A DNA stretch of 64,000 nucleotides from Aquila chrysaetos chrysaetos (Eukaryota > Chordata > Aves > Accipitriformes > Accipitridae), in contig NW_024470404.1 in the NCBI RefSeq assembly GCF_900496995.4, forward strand, positions 1 to 64,000, given 5' to 3'. The position numbers and the translations under genes are program-made. This document shows, piece after piece, positions 38,401-48,387 of this stretch. The notes beneath the pieces were generated by a model. That model ran no database searches. It saw only the letters and a list, made by a program, of their open reading frames with translations, and was not told the DNA's origin. Every line of letters starts with the position of its first letter. Position 1 is the stretch's first letter.

Positions 38401-38551
38401 AGACCCCCAGGGGGGTGCCGCTGCCCGACAAGCCCCCAGCCCCACTCACGCCGGTGCTGACGGGCTCCGACGTCCACTCCCGCTGCGGCCCCGCGGGGCA
38501 CGGCCCGGCCCAAGGCTCCGCCGCAGCCGCCCGCACAGTCACCGCCGCCAT
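35496..38551 (-). CDS. PSMB6: PSMB6, proteasome subunit beta type-6 (beta-1, caspase-like)
   Basis: Six exons (38450-38551, 38023-38090, 37292-37423, 37078-37207, 36381-36522, 35496-35632) total 711 bases, 236 residues; human has 239. The frame is intact. The subunit is made with a propeptide and matures at the Gly-Thr bond in [15 protein letters not shown], so exon 2 begins with the catalytic threonine. It provides the post-acidic cleavage activity of the 20S core. Other landmarks are [37 protein letters not shown] and [23 protein letters not shown] at 35423-35428 on the minus strand ends the gene. The ATG at 38551 lies in AAGATGGCGGCGG context, and the 91-bp array begins within about 60 bases upstream. 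Confidence 0.97.
35945..36330 (+). repeat. 73-bp tandem repeat in PSMB6 last intron
   Basis: About five nearly identical 73-base units carry CAAGCCCCTCTGGGACTCCC and CAAACCCCACCATGTCCCCC. Four nested open frames starting exactly 73 bases apart confirm the period. The copies are so alike that the expansion must be recent. Confidence 0.92.
36540..37070 (+). repeat. CTATGGGGCAGAGAGGGGGATG repeat in PSMB6 intron
   Basis: Irregular units of 25-40 bases built on GCTATGGGGCAGA and GATGCTATAGG fill the PSMB6 intron between exons 36381-36522 and 37078-37207. Confidence 0.65.
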
Positions 38552-38599
38552 CTTCCTCCACGCTTTGCAGCGCGACGGCTGCTTGAACGGCTCGGCGCT

Positions 38600-41030
38600 T
38601 TACGGCAGCGTGGCAGGCAGGACGGATCGCGCTCGCCGCGCTTTCCGGCAGCGTGGCAGGCGCGTCGAAAACCTCCCGCCGCAATTGACGGCGGCGTGGC
38701 GAGTGCCGTTTCACGACGACGGGACGCCGCGCTTTCCGGCAGCGTGGCAGGCGCGTCGAAAACCTCCCGCCGCGCTTTACGGCGGCGTGGCGAGTGCCGT
38801 TTCACGACGACGGGACGCCGCGCTTTGCGGCAGCGTGGCAGGCGCGTCGAAAACCTCCCGCCGCGCTTTACGGCGGCGTGGCGAGTGCCGTTTCACGACG
38901 ACGGGACGCCGCGCTTTGCGGCAGCGTGGCAGGCGAGTCGAAAACCGCCCGCCGCGCTTTACGGCGGCGTGGCGAGTGCCGTTTCACGACGACGGGACGC
39001 CGCGCTTTGCGGCAGCGTGGCAGGCGCGTCGAAAACCGCCCGCCGCGCTTTACGGCGGCGTGGCGAGTGCCGTTTCACGACGACGGGACGCCGCGCTTTG
39101 CGGCAGCGTGGCAGGCGCGTCGAAAACCTGCCGCCGCGCTTTACGGCGGCGTGGCGAGTGCCGTTTCACGACGACGGGACGCCGCGCTTTGCGGCAGCGT
39201 GGCAGGCGCGTCGAAAACCGACCGCCGCGCTTTACGGCGGGGTGGCACCCGCCGTTTCACGACGACGGGACGCCGCGCTTTGCGGCAGCGTGGCAGGCGC
39301 GTCGAAAACCGGTCGCCGCGCTTTACGGCGGCGTGGCGAGTGCCGTTTCACGACGACGGGACGCCGCGCTTTGCGGCAGCGTGGCAGGCGCGTCGAAAAC
39401 CGGTCGCCGCGCTTTACGGCGGCGTGGCGAGTGCCGTTTCACGACGACGGGACGCCGCGCTTTCCGGCAGCGTGGCAGGCGCGTCGAAAACCGCCCGCCG
39501 CGCTTTACGGCGGCGTGGCGAGTGCCGTTTCACGACGACGGGACGCCGCGCTTTGCGGCAGCGTGGCAGGCGCGTCGAAAACCGGTCGCCGCGCTTTACG
39601 GCGGCGTGGCGAGTGCCGTTTCACGACGACGGGACGCCGCGCTTTGCGGCAGCGTGGCAGGCGCGTCGAAAACCGGTCGCCGCGCTTTACGGCGGCGTGG
39701 CGAGTGCCGTTTCACGACGACGGGACGCCGCGCTTTCCGGCAGCGTGGCAGGCGCGTCGAAAACCGCCCGCCGGGCTTTACGGCGGCGTGGCACCCGCCG
39801 TTTCACGACGACGGGACGCCGCGCTTTGCGGCAGCGTGGCAGGCGCGTCGAAAACCTCCCGCCGCGCTTTACGGCGGCGTGGCGAGTGCCGTTTCACGAC
39901 GACGGGACGCCGCGCTTTGCGGCAGCGTGGCAGGCGCGTCGAAAACCGCCCGCCGCGCTTTACGGCGGCGTGGCGAGTGCCGTTTCACGACGAGGGGACG
40001 CCGCGCTTTCCGGCAGCGTGGCAGGCGCGTCGAAAACCGCCCGCCGCGCTTTACGGCGGCGTGGCGAGTGCCGTTTCACGACGACGGGACGCCGCGCTTT
40101 GCGGCAGCGTGGCAGGCGCGTCGAAAACCGGTCGCCGCGCTTTACGGCGGCGTGGCGAGTGCCGTTTCACGACGACGGGACGCCGCGCTTTGCGGCAGCG
40201 TGGCAGGCGCGTCGAAAACCGGTCGCCGCGCTTTACGGCGGCGTGGCGAGTGCCGTTTCACGACGACGGGACGCCGCGCTTTCCGGCAGCGTGGCAGGCG
40301 CGTCGAAAACCGCCCGCCGGGCTTTACGGCGGCGTGGCACCCGCCGTTTCACGACGACGGGACGCCGCGCTTTGCGGCAGCGTGGCAGGCGCGTCGAAAA
40401 CCTCCCGCCGCGCTTTACGGCGGCGTGGCACCCGCCGTTTCACGACGACGGGACGCCGCGCTTTGCGGCAGCGTGGCAGGCGCGTCGAAAACCTCCCGCC
40501 GCGCTTTACGGCGGCGTGGCGAGTGCCGTTTCACGACGACGGGACGCCGCGCTTTGCGGCAGCGTGGCAGGCGCGTCGAAAACCGGTCGCCGCGCTTTAC
40601 GGCGGCGTGGCGAGTGCCGTTTCACGACGAGGGGACGCCGCGCTTTCCGGCAGCGTGGCAGGCGCGTCGAAAACCGCCCGCCGCGCTTTAACGGCGGCGT
40701 GGCGAGTGCCGTTTCACGACGACGGGACGCCGCGCTTTCCGGCAGCGTGGCAGGCGCGTCGAAAACCGCCCGGCGCGCTTTACGGCGGCGTGGCGAGTGC
40801 CGTTTCACGACGACGGGACGCCGCGCTTTCCGCCAGCGTGGCAGGCGCGTCGAAAACCGCCCGGCGCGCTTTACGGCGGCGTGGCGAGTGCCGTTTCACG
40901 ACGTCGGGACGCCGCGCTTTCCGGCAGCGTGGCAGGCGCGTCGAAAACCGCCCGGCGCGCTTTACGGCGGCGTGGCGAGTGCCGTTTCACGACGACGGGT
41001 CGCTGCGTTTTCCGGCAGCGTAGCAGGCGC
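38600..41030 (+). repeat. 91-bp CpG-rich satellite array, about 26 units
   Basis: Head-to-tail copies of a 91-base unit run from the edge of PSMB6 exon 1 to 41030. Each unit contains GGCAGGCGCGTCGAAAACC, CCGCGCTTTACGGCGGCGTG and CCGTTTCACGACGACGGGAC. Units differ at a few fixed places: after AAAACC (TCCCG, GCCCG, GGTCG, TGCCG or GACCG), at GCGAGTGCC versus GCACCCGCC, and at CTTTGCGG versus CTTTCCGG. The last three copies share a private GGCGCGC variant, and the unit near 40690 carries one extra A. The first unit is degenerate and blends into PSMB6 leader sequence. CpG density is very high. There is no stop codon in any forward frame, so three forward frames of about 760-860 codons are open. 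These are not called as genes. Confidence 0.97.
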
Positions 41031-41187
41031 GTCGGCCAGACTTTTGGGTTTTCTTCAGCGTGGCAGGGATGGCGGAGAGGGTGCCCCGCTTTACTTCAGC
41101 GTGGCGCCTGCTGCCTGCCGGTGCTCCGCCCCCTCCCGGCTCCTCCCACGAATTCGGGGGCGTGGCCAGCGCTGTCAATTAAAGCTC

Positions 41188-42331
41188 TTTATTGCCCCGG
41201 CCCTGGCGAGGTGTCGTGGGAGGGCGGCCCCGACCCCTGGGGGGTCGCCCCCGATCCATTGTGGGTCGCGGGGCCGGGACACCTCTCTGGGCCCCAGTGG
41301 TGGCTCTGGGGGGGCGGCAAAAGAAGGGGGGGTCAGGGGTCAGTGGGGTGACCCCCCAAATCCCCCACATGACCCCACTGACCCCTGACCCTCCCCCCCC
41401 GGGGACCCAGACATGCGGGTGACCCCCCATGACCCCCTTGGGGTGAGCCAGGCATCTGGGCCTGACCTCTGACCCCCCCCGGGAGGCATCGGGGTGACCC
41501 CTGCCCAGGGTGACCCCACTGACCCCTCCCCCCTGCCCCCCCGGGGGGACCCCGGAGTCCAGGACTCACGGTGGGGGGAGGGGAGGTCCCCGGAAGACGG
41601 TGGTGAGGGGGGAGCGGTGGCGGGTGGGGCGCAGTGGGGGGGGTTCCCACAGTTCCGCCAGCAGCCGCTGCCCCCCCGGCGAGGTGTGGCACATGTGGAA
41701 ACAAGGCGGGGGGCAGGGGGGGCGTCACCGACCCCCCCTCGACCCCCACTACACTCCACTGCCTCCCAGTAACCTCTCAGTACCCCCCAGTAACTCCCAG
41801 TGCCCCCACAACCCCCTCAGACCCCCAATACCCCTGCATGGCTCCCCAAGAATCCCCCCAATACCCCCCCCGGTCCCTCCCAGTGCTCCCCAGTGCCTCC
41901 CAATACTACCTTAGTACCCCCCATTGCCCGCCCAATGCCCCCCCCATATCCCCCAGTGCCCCCACGACCCCCAATACCTCCCTGTGGCACCCCAGGACCC
42001 CTCCCATTTCCACCCCCAGTGCCTCCCAGGTCTCCCCAGACCCTCCAGTGCCCCCCCAGTATCCACCAGACCCCCTCTCAGCACCCCAACGTCACCCAGT
42101 AGTCCCCCAATACCCCCCCAGGGACCCCCAATACCCCCCAGCCCCCCATCTCTCACCCCCCGGGGCCGTGGGGCTCTTCGGTGCATCAGGGCTGTTTTGG
42201 GGGGCCTCAGGCCGGGCTGGGGGCTGCTGGGGGGAGGGAGGGGTCAAAAGGGGGGGTCAGGGGAGTCCCTGGGGACCCCACCCCACCCCTCCCCCCATTA
42301 CCTGCCCCTTCTCCATCCTGGGGCAGGGGGG
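41188..42331 (-). other. Possible minus-strand gene of unknown identity
   Basis: AATAAA on the minus strand at 41188-41193 implies a transcript end. Upstream on the same strand are a 30-base exon candidate (42302-42331, reading PPCPRMEKGQ), a 70-base candidate (42157-42226, QPPARPEAPQNSPDAPKSPT) and a region near 41570-41680 reading RLLAELWEPPPLRPTRHR with a GTGAGT donor. All have canonical splice sites, but the last does not join in the frame that looks coding. By human order GLTPD2 would lie between PSMB6 and VMO1, but no GLTP-domain sequence was recognised. CCAGTRCC-type repeats fill 41755-42130. Confidence 0.25.
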
Positions 42332-43183
42332 CTGGAAGAGAGGACGGGGGAGGTTGGGTGGGGGGACCCAGGCATCCCCTCCCCCAAAGGGGACCCAGGT
42401 GTCCAGGGGACCCTCTACCCCCCTCCTCCATCCCAGGGGGACCCAGCCAGCCGGGGGGGGTCCCTGTGACTCACCGGGGGGGGGGGGGGGGGCACCCACG
42501 CTCCAGCACTGGCCCAGGCTTGGCCCTGCCCCCCCCCCCCCCCCCCCCCCCGCTGCGGGGTTAATCATTAACTGGGGGGGCAAGGTCCAGGGGAGCACCC
42601 AGGCATTCCGGTGTCACCCATCCCCCCCAGGGACCCAGGTGTCTGGGTGACCCCCCCCACGCCCCCCCAGCAAGAATGAGGCAGCACCAGCTCATTACCC
42701 ACCCGAGTTTAATGAGGGTGGCCCGGGGGCGGGGCACAGAGGGGACATGGGGACGTTGGGGGGGACAGTCGGGGGGACCGAGGGAGGACATGGGTGGGAG
42801 GACATGGGGGGGGACATGGGGGGGATAGGGGTCAAGGGAGGCTGTGGGGGGGGACATTGGGGACACACAAAGGGACGTGGTGGCCATGGGAGGATGGGGG
42901 CGGGCACGGGAGGACATGGGGGTCGAGGGTGGAGGTGGGAGGGACATGGCGGTCATGGGATGACATGGGGGGGGGGACACAGGGGTCCAAGGAGGTCGGG
43001 GGGGGACATGGTGGCCATGGGGGGACATTGGGGGGGATCTTGGGGGGCAGGGGGGGTCAATGGGAAACATGGGGGGACATTGGGGGGGACACGGGCGTCA
43101 ACGGAGGATGTGGGGGGGGACATTGGGGGTCATGGGAGGGCCATCGGGAGGACACCCAGGTGGGGACGTGGTGGGGGGGTGTC

Positions 43184-44498
43184 TCAAGCGCAGCAGAAGA
43201 ATTTGACGTCGTTGAGGCCGGTGTCGTCCCCCCCACGCTGGGGGGGCTCCACGCGAGTTTGCAGCCCGCAGATCCCCCAGCCGAAGGGACAGGAGACGCT
43301 CCAGTTCCCCCAGACCCCTGCGAGGCCCCCCTGGCCCTCCAGCACCGTCCCATCCGAGCAGGTGATGTCCAGGTTGTTGGCGGCCGTGTCGTCCCAAAGG
43401 CCCCGAGGTGCCTCCACCCGCAGGCGGAAGGAGACCAGGCGCTGGCTGCGGCCACAGCTCAGGGGGTACGACCAGGAGCCCCAGCTGGGAGGGGGGGACA
43501 CGGACATGGTGGGGAGGGGACACACGTCATGGTCACCAGCCCCCACCTTGGATACCCCTCGGGTCCCCTCCTGGGTTGCGGTGGCCATGGATGGGGCGTG
43601 GTGGTTGTGGATGGGGTGTGGTCGCCATGGAAGAACATCATGGTGGCCGTGGATGGGGTGTGGTGGTCGGGAATGGGGCGTGGTGGTTGTGGATGGGGTG
43701 TGGTGGCCATGGAGGAACATCATGGTGGCCGTGGATGGGGCGTGATGGTCGGGAATGGGGCGTGGTGGTTGTGGATGGGGTGTGGTGGCCATGGAGGAAC
43801 ATCATGGTGGCCACGGATGGGGTGTGGTGGCCACGAAGGAGCCATGGTGGCCACGGATGGGGTGTGGTGGTCGTGGATGAGGCATGGTGGTCATGGAGGA
43901 ACACCATGGCAGTGGGGGCACCACGCATGGCACACTCATGGCCACCAACTTAGATGGGTGTCCCAGGGCCACCCTAGACAGGGGCCACCCATGGCCACCA
44001 CTGTCACCACGTGCCATAAACAGGGACCCCACAGCCATCACCCCACATGGACACCCCACACAAGGACCCCATGACCACCACCGTCACCCCACACGGACCC
44101 CCCCCCCCCCATGCCCCCCTCCCCCTAAATCCCCGTCACTCACGGCCCCTCGTTGGCCGTGGCCATCCCTGTGCTGCAGAGCAGCCGGATCCCGTTGAGA
44201 GCCGTGTCATCCCCGAAGAAACCCTTGTGGGGCTCAACCTGGAGGACATCAAGGAGCCGTCACCCCCATGTTGTCCCCCTCCTTGTCCCCCCATCCCCCC
44301 GTCCCCCCATCCTGGACCCACCTTCAGCTGGAAGCCGGTAGCGTAGGTGTTTTCGGGACAGAACTCAGTGTCACCCCAGTCGCCCCAGGGCCCCCCATTT
44401 TCCACGGAGATCACCTTGGTGAAGGCAATTCCGAGCCCCCCCTGGACCAGGACCACCAGGGCCACCAGGGCTACCCATGGGCACAAGGACAAGGACAT
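43184..44498 (-). CDS. VMO1: VMO1, vitelline membrane outer layer protein 1
   Basis: Three exons (44322-44498, 44144-44238, 43184-43484) give 190 residues; chicken VMO1, from memory, is about 183. A signal peptide ([19 protein letters not shown]) is followed by the beta-prism repeats: [51 protein letters not shown], and [16 protein letters not shown], ending in [14 protein letters not shown]. The W-G-x-W and DDTALN repeats are diagnostic. VMO1 is secreted by the oviduct into the outer layer of the avian egg vitelline membrane. A TATA box lies at 44531-44536 (minus strand) and ATTAAA at 42718-42723 is the polyA signal. The frame is intact. Confidence 0.97.
43565..43915 (+). repeat. 82-bp tandem repeat in VMO1 intron 2
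   Basis: Units of 82 bases, visible from GCGTGGTGGTTGTGG at 43596, 43678 and 43760, contain GGCCATGGAGGAACATCATG and GTGGATGGGGTG. About four copies, with the outer ones degenerate. Confidence 0.85.
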
Positions 44499-44530
44499 GG
44501 CTGCAGTCCCCGTTGGGTGCCACCGCTCCC

Positions 44531-44536
44531 TTTATA
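44531..44536 (-). promoter_or_regulatory. VMO1: TATA box of VMO1
   Basis: TATAAA on the minus strand lies 33 bases upstream of the VMO1 start codon, giving a very short leader. This is typical of a tissue-specific gene rather than the CpG-island promoters around it. Confidence 0.75.
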
Positions 44537-44929
44537 ACCCCGGTGGGGACAAAGACCCCAAGGACACGTGGACGGGGAGGTGCCAAGTGGGGTCCTTGTC
44601 TCCCATGGGAGACTGGGAGGGACTGGGAGAACTGGGAAGGGGAGGGGCGGGTGGTGGATCTCCTATAGGGTCGTGCCACGTCTCTCCTCGCTACGGATGG
44701 GTCCTTCTGATGGGGTCACCTACCGTGGTCCCATTGCGGGGGGGTAATGCCCCGGTGTCCACCCCCTCCCCCACCTGTGACGTCAGCCACCTCCACCCCC
44801 CCATCCCAGAGCTCCCATTGGCTCATCCAGCAGAACCCGGCTCTGCGTACCTGTCCCCGTCCCCTCCAGATACGGGGAGCCGTGAGAGACACCCAACCAT
44901 TTTGGGGTGCCCTTTGGCCCACCAAACCC

Positions 44930-45290
44930 CTCAGGTCATGTTTTGGGGTGCCCTGAGGATCTCTGAGCCTCTCAGGTCATGTTTTGTGGTGCCCCAGGGC
45001 CCTCTGAACCCTGAACCCCTCAGGTCACGTTTTGGGGTGCCCTGAGGACATGCAAACCGCTCAGGTAATGTTTTAGGGTGACCTGTGGCTCTCTGAACTC
45101 CTCAGGTCATGTTTTGGGGTGTCCTGTGGCCCTCTGAACCCCTCAAGTCACGTTTTGGACTCCCCTGGAGCCCTCCAACCCCCTCAGATCATGTTTTTGG
45201 GTGCTCCAGGTCCCTCTGAACCCCTCAGGTCACATTTTGGGGTGACCTGGGCCTTCTGAACCCCTCAGGTCATGTTTTGGGGTGACCTCT
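44930..45290 (+). repeat. CCTCAGGTCATGTTTTGGGGTGCCC tandem repeat
   Basis: About eight units of 40-58 bases each hold CTCAGGTCATGTTTTGGGGTG and then CCCTCTGAACCC. It is less GC-rich than neighbouring repeats. No coding content. Confidence 0.85.
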
Positions 45291-45399
45291 GATCTTCTCA
45301 GGATCCCTCAATTCCTGTCATGAAGCCTCCCAAGATCTTCCTCATGCCCCATGACTCTCTTTTGGCTCTCTAGGGCACCTTGGATCCCTCCAGCTCCCC

Positions 45400-46560
45400 C
45401 CAAAACCCTTCCCGGGGCCATTGTTGAGCCCCACAACATCCACTTGATCATCTAGACCATCTAGGATGTCTCCAGATTGTTGCTGGACATCTGTCCTCTG
45501 CTCGGATCAACTTCATCACGACATCCCCACCATGGGTTTTCTGGTCTGGAGATCACCCCAGCCTCCTTTGGTCTTTCTGGCCCCATCAAGACCTGTCTAA
45601 ACCCTATGACGACACCTCTGGGTCCATCAAAACCCTTCCTGAATCCACCCTTGTCCTCCAGAGCCATCTTCTGGTCTTCGGTGTTCTACACGATGTCTCT
45701 ACTCCATCCCTGAGGACTTCTACTGTCAGCCCTGATGCCCTCCTGAGTCCTTCAGAGAAGGCAAGAACGTTCTCTGGCCTACGCGGTCCTCTCAGGAGGA
45801 GAGGAGTCTGCTCTGGGTGGACTCATCCATCTTCCTTGACACCTCTCTGGAGATTTTGGGGGTTTGGGGTGGGATTCTATTGCCATTTACGGTCGGTGTT
45901 GGTTTCTGAAAGATTGTTCTTCTGGTCTGGAGGTCTCCTTCCTCTGTGTGGTCTTCTCCAACCCTTATAGAGTGTCTTTGGGGTCACCGTGCTCTGTAGG
46001 GTCTTCTTCAAGCCTTGCCGAGAGCTTCTGGCTCAAGAGATGGGACCTACGGTGGTCAATAAGTTGGTCCCAGTAGGGAACGGCCACCAACCCCTGAGTG
46101 CCCATCACATGGGCAGAGCATCTCCACTGCCAAGGCACTCTGCAAGGGTTGGCGAAGACCCCACGGAGCAAGGAGACCTCCAGACCAGACGGTTATCACT
46201 AAGACTCGGGTGGAGAACAAGCTCAGGTGGGTTTTTTTGCAGCGAAACCATTTTTTGAGGGAAATCATTCCTGGGAAGGACTCCAGAAATGGGGTGATTG
46301 CCCACCATGACATGGAGGTCCCGGCAGAGAAGGACCACGGGGAGATAGTCCTGGATGTCACCACTGAAAGGCAAGCGGAGCTGACGTGTGGAGAACGACG
46401 GGGTCATGAAGAAGGTGGGTTGGGGCAACTGCGGGTGGTTTCTGATGTAACCTCATGGTTGAACTCTCATCTCCACGTCCAGGTTGGAAAGACGCAGGAC
46501 TCCAACTCACGGAGATGACGTCATCTTGAGGAGACGGCGGTGAGAAGATGCTCATGAGGC
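45400..46560. other. Unassigned stretch, possible old repeat, between VMO1 and MBLAC1
   Basis: Base composition is near balanced, unlike the rest of the window. Short open frames exist on both strands (for example 46105-46428 minus and 46210-46518 plus), but none has a recognisable family, consistent splice sites or a strong start. Repeated words such as TTCTGGTCTGGAG and CCATCAAGACC suggest a degenerate repeat family. It lies at the junction between the 17p13-like and 7q22-like gene blocks. Confidence 0.5.
45923..46189. repeat. Imperfect inverted repeat, arms of about 55 bases
   Basis: The left arm at 45923-45976 and the right arm at 46134-46189 are reverse complements at most positions, sharing TGGTCTGGAGGTCTCCTT, GTCTTC, CCAACCCTT and AGAGTG. 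A third, direct, diverged copy of the arm starts near 45979. A DNA or RNA hairpin with a loop of about 155 bases is possible. Confidence 0.75.
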
Positions 46561-46994
46561 GTGAAAATTATGTTAGTGTCCATGGTCTCGGCTTGTCGTG
46601 GCAGGGCACACAATTCCCCATGTCCTCATGTCCCCATGCCCCACCATACATCCATCCCTGGAGAGCTGGGGAGCGTCCTGGGCACTGCGAGGACGCTGGT
46701 GGGGGACACCAGTATCACCCAGCTCGTTAGCGTCCTCGTTACCCCACAAAGACACGGCACCGGGGGATGGTCATGGGCTTTATTTCACATTTGGAGATGT
46801 CCCCGCGGTGCTCCTGTCCCTCAGGGACATCTCACGGGGTCTTCAAGGCCTTGAGGACACCCTCCAGGGCTCTTCCGTCCTGGTGACATCCCGAAACGTG
46901 TTCTTCCCTTGAGGACATCTTCATGGAGGTCTTGTCTCCCTCTGGGACGTCCCCGGGTCTCCTCCTCCCCCAAGGGATGTCCCCAGGGTGTCTC

Positions 46995-47795
46995 TCACGG
47001 CTTGGGATCATTTCCAGTCCCGTTCCCCTCCTCTTCGGGGACATCTCCGGGGGTCACATCTCCCCTGGGGATGTCCCCATGTCCCTTGGGACCACCTCCA
47101 GCGGTGGCATTCCCCTCATCATCCTCCTCCCAAGGCACTTTCCCGTCCCCCCGCTCCCTGAAGACCCGGAAGGGCGGTCCGTGACCGGGCACGATGACGT
47201 CGGCCACGGCCATCACCCGTCGACGGCTCTGCTCCTGCCTCGCTGGGTCTTCGCTCGACGCCCTCCACTCTTCCTCATCTTCCTCCCTCTCGAACAAGTC
47301 CCCGGCCACCACCACGGTCCCCAGGGAGGTGTCACGTACCACCACGCTGACGTGGTCGATCGTATGACCCGGGGTGGCCACCACCTCGAGGCGACCCGGG
47401 TGGAGGACGTAGGGACACCCCTTCGCCAAGTCGTGGGGGAGGTAGCACCCGTCACCCCGACTCAGGTCGTGGCCCACCAACAAGGTGGCCGCGGGGAAGA
47501 GGTTGATGTTCCCCACGTGGTCGGAGTGACCGTGCGTGCAGACGACGTGGGTGACGTCGTCTGGCGACAGCCCTCGCTCGGCCAAGAGGCTGACGAGGCG
47601 CTGGCGGTCCCAAGGACCCCCCGTGTCCACCAGGGCGGTGACGGGGCCCCCCCACACGAGGGTGACGGAGCCGTCGGCGCGGAAGGCGCCGTTGGGCTGG
47701 GGGCAGCAGTAGCCCTCCTGCAGCACCCGTAGGGTGTAGGGGGCACCCGCCACCTCCCGCGCCCCCAGGGGTGACGTCCGCACCCCCCGCGGCAT
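46995..47795 (-). CDS. MBLAC1: MBLAC1, metallo-beta-lactamase domain protein 1
   Basis: A single coding exon of 266 residues, the same length I recall for the human protein. The metallo-beta-lactamase signature is CTHGHSDHVGN (HxHxDH), with ADGSVTLVWGG and LVDTGGPWDRQRLV before it, then ATPGHTIDHVSVVV, VVVAGDLFEREEDEEEW and VADVIVPGHGPPFRV. MBLAC1 is a zinc nuclease linked to histone pre-mRNA 3' processing and has been reported as a ceftriaxone-binding protein. The start MPRGVRTSPLG is chosen over an in-frame upstream M at 47927, because an acceptor (CCCCAG) at about 47871 shows that the exon begins downstream of it. AATAAA at 46779-46784 (minus) is the polyA signal. The C-terminal tail is acidic and low complexity. 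It is divergent with TAF6, as in mammals. Confidence 0.95.
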   Translation of the reverse strand: MPRGVRTSPLGAREVAGAPYTLRVLQEGYCCPQPNGAFRADGSVTLVWGGPVTALVDTGGPWDRQRLVSLLAERGLSPDDVTHVVCTHGHSDHVGNINLFPAATLLVGHDLSRGDGCYLPHDLAKGCPYVLHPGRLEVVATPGHTIDHVSVVVRDTSLGTVVVAGDLFEREEDEEEWRASSEDPARQEQSRRRVMAVADVIVPGHGPPFRVFRERGDGKVPWEEDDEGNATAGGGPKGHGDIPRGDVTPGDVPEEEGNGTGNDPKP

Positions 47796-47924
47796 TGGGG
47801 GGGTCACGGGGCCGGGTGACGGTCCGAGGTCGGAGGTGGTTGAGGTCGGCCGGGCGTCGCGTCGCAGCGGCCTGGGGGGGGGGGGGGGATGAGGGTGGAG
47901 GAGACCCCCAATGGTCTCCCCCAC

Positions 47925-48355
47925 CACCCCCCGCTACCCCGGTGGTCTCCCCCATCACCTCCCTGGCGTGCCCAAACGGTCTCCTCCGTCCTCCCCCCCC
48001 ATTACCGCAATGGTCTCCCCCGCTGCCCCCCCCATCGCCCCCAGTGTTCTCCCCCATTCCCCTCCCATTACCCCAATGGTCTCCCCCATTCCCCCCCATC
48101 ACCCCCAATGGTCTCCCCCCCATCGCCCCCAGTGGTCTCCCCCCCCCCCCCCCGTTCCCCCAATGGTCTCCCTTATTCCCCCCCATCTCCCCCCCCATCG
48201 CCCCCAATGGTCTCCCCTATTGCCCCCCATCCCCCCCCACATCACCCCCAATGGTCTCCCCCATTCCCCCCATGGTCTCCCCCCCCACTGTCCCCAATGG
48301 TCTCCCCTATTCCCCCCCATTCCCCCCCCATTCCCCCAATGGTCTCCCCCACTCA
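47925..48355 (+). repeat. CCCCAATGGTCTCCCCCATT minisatellite
   Basis: About 14 units of 20-40 bases with the core CAATGGTCTCCCCCATTCCCCC. It lies in the MBLAC1 5' intron region. Confidence 0.8.
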
Positions 48356-48387
48356 CTCACCCCCCCGTACCACAACGCTCTCCGGGC

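Noticed and set aside
38415-40691. Long plus-strand open frame (758 codons) and its two companions in the 91-bp array
   Set aside because: All three frames are open because the unit lacks stops. There is no start context, splice support or family match, so the sequence is annotated as a repeat.
38600-41030. CRISPR-like appearance of regular repeats
   Set aside because: The whole 91-base unit is repeated with no unique spacers, and the window is vertebrate nuclear DNA.
41180-42690. GLTPD2 assigned from human gene order
   Set aside because: No glycolipid-transfer-domain residues could be recognised, and the strand and exon pieces do not establish it.
45400-46560. A protein-coding gene in the balanced-composition interval
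   Set aside because: Open frames are short, conflict between strands and show no conserved motif. Repeated words favour a degenerate repeat.
47796-47927. Upstream in-frame M of MBLAC1 at 47927
   Set aside because: A strong acceptor lies at about 47871, so 47927 is intronic. The shorter protein matches the family length.
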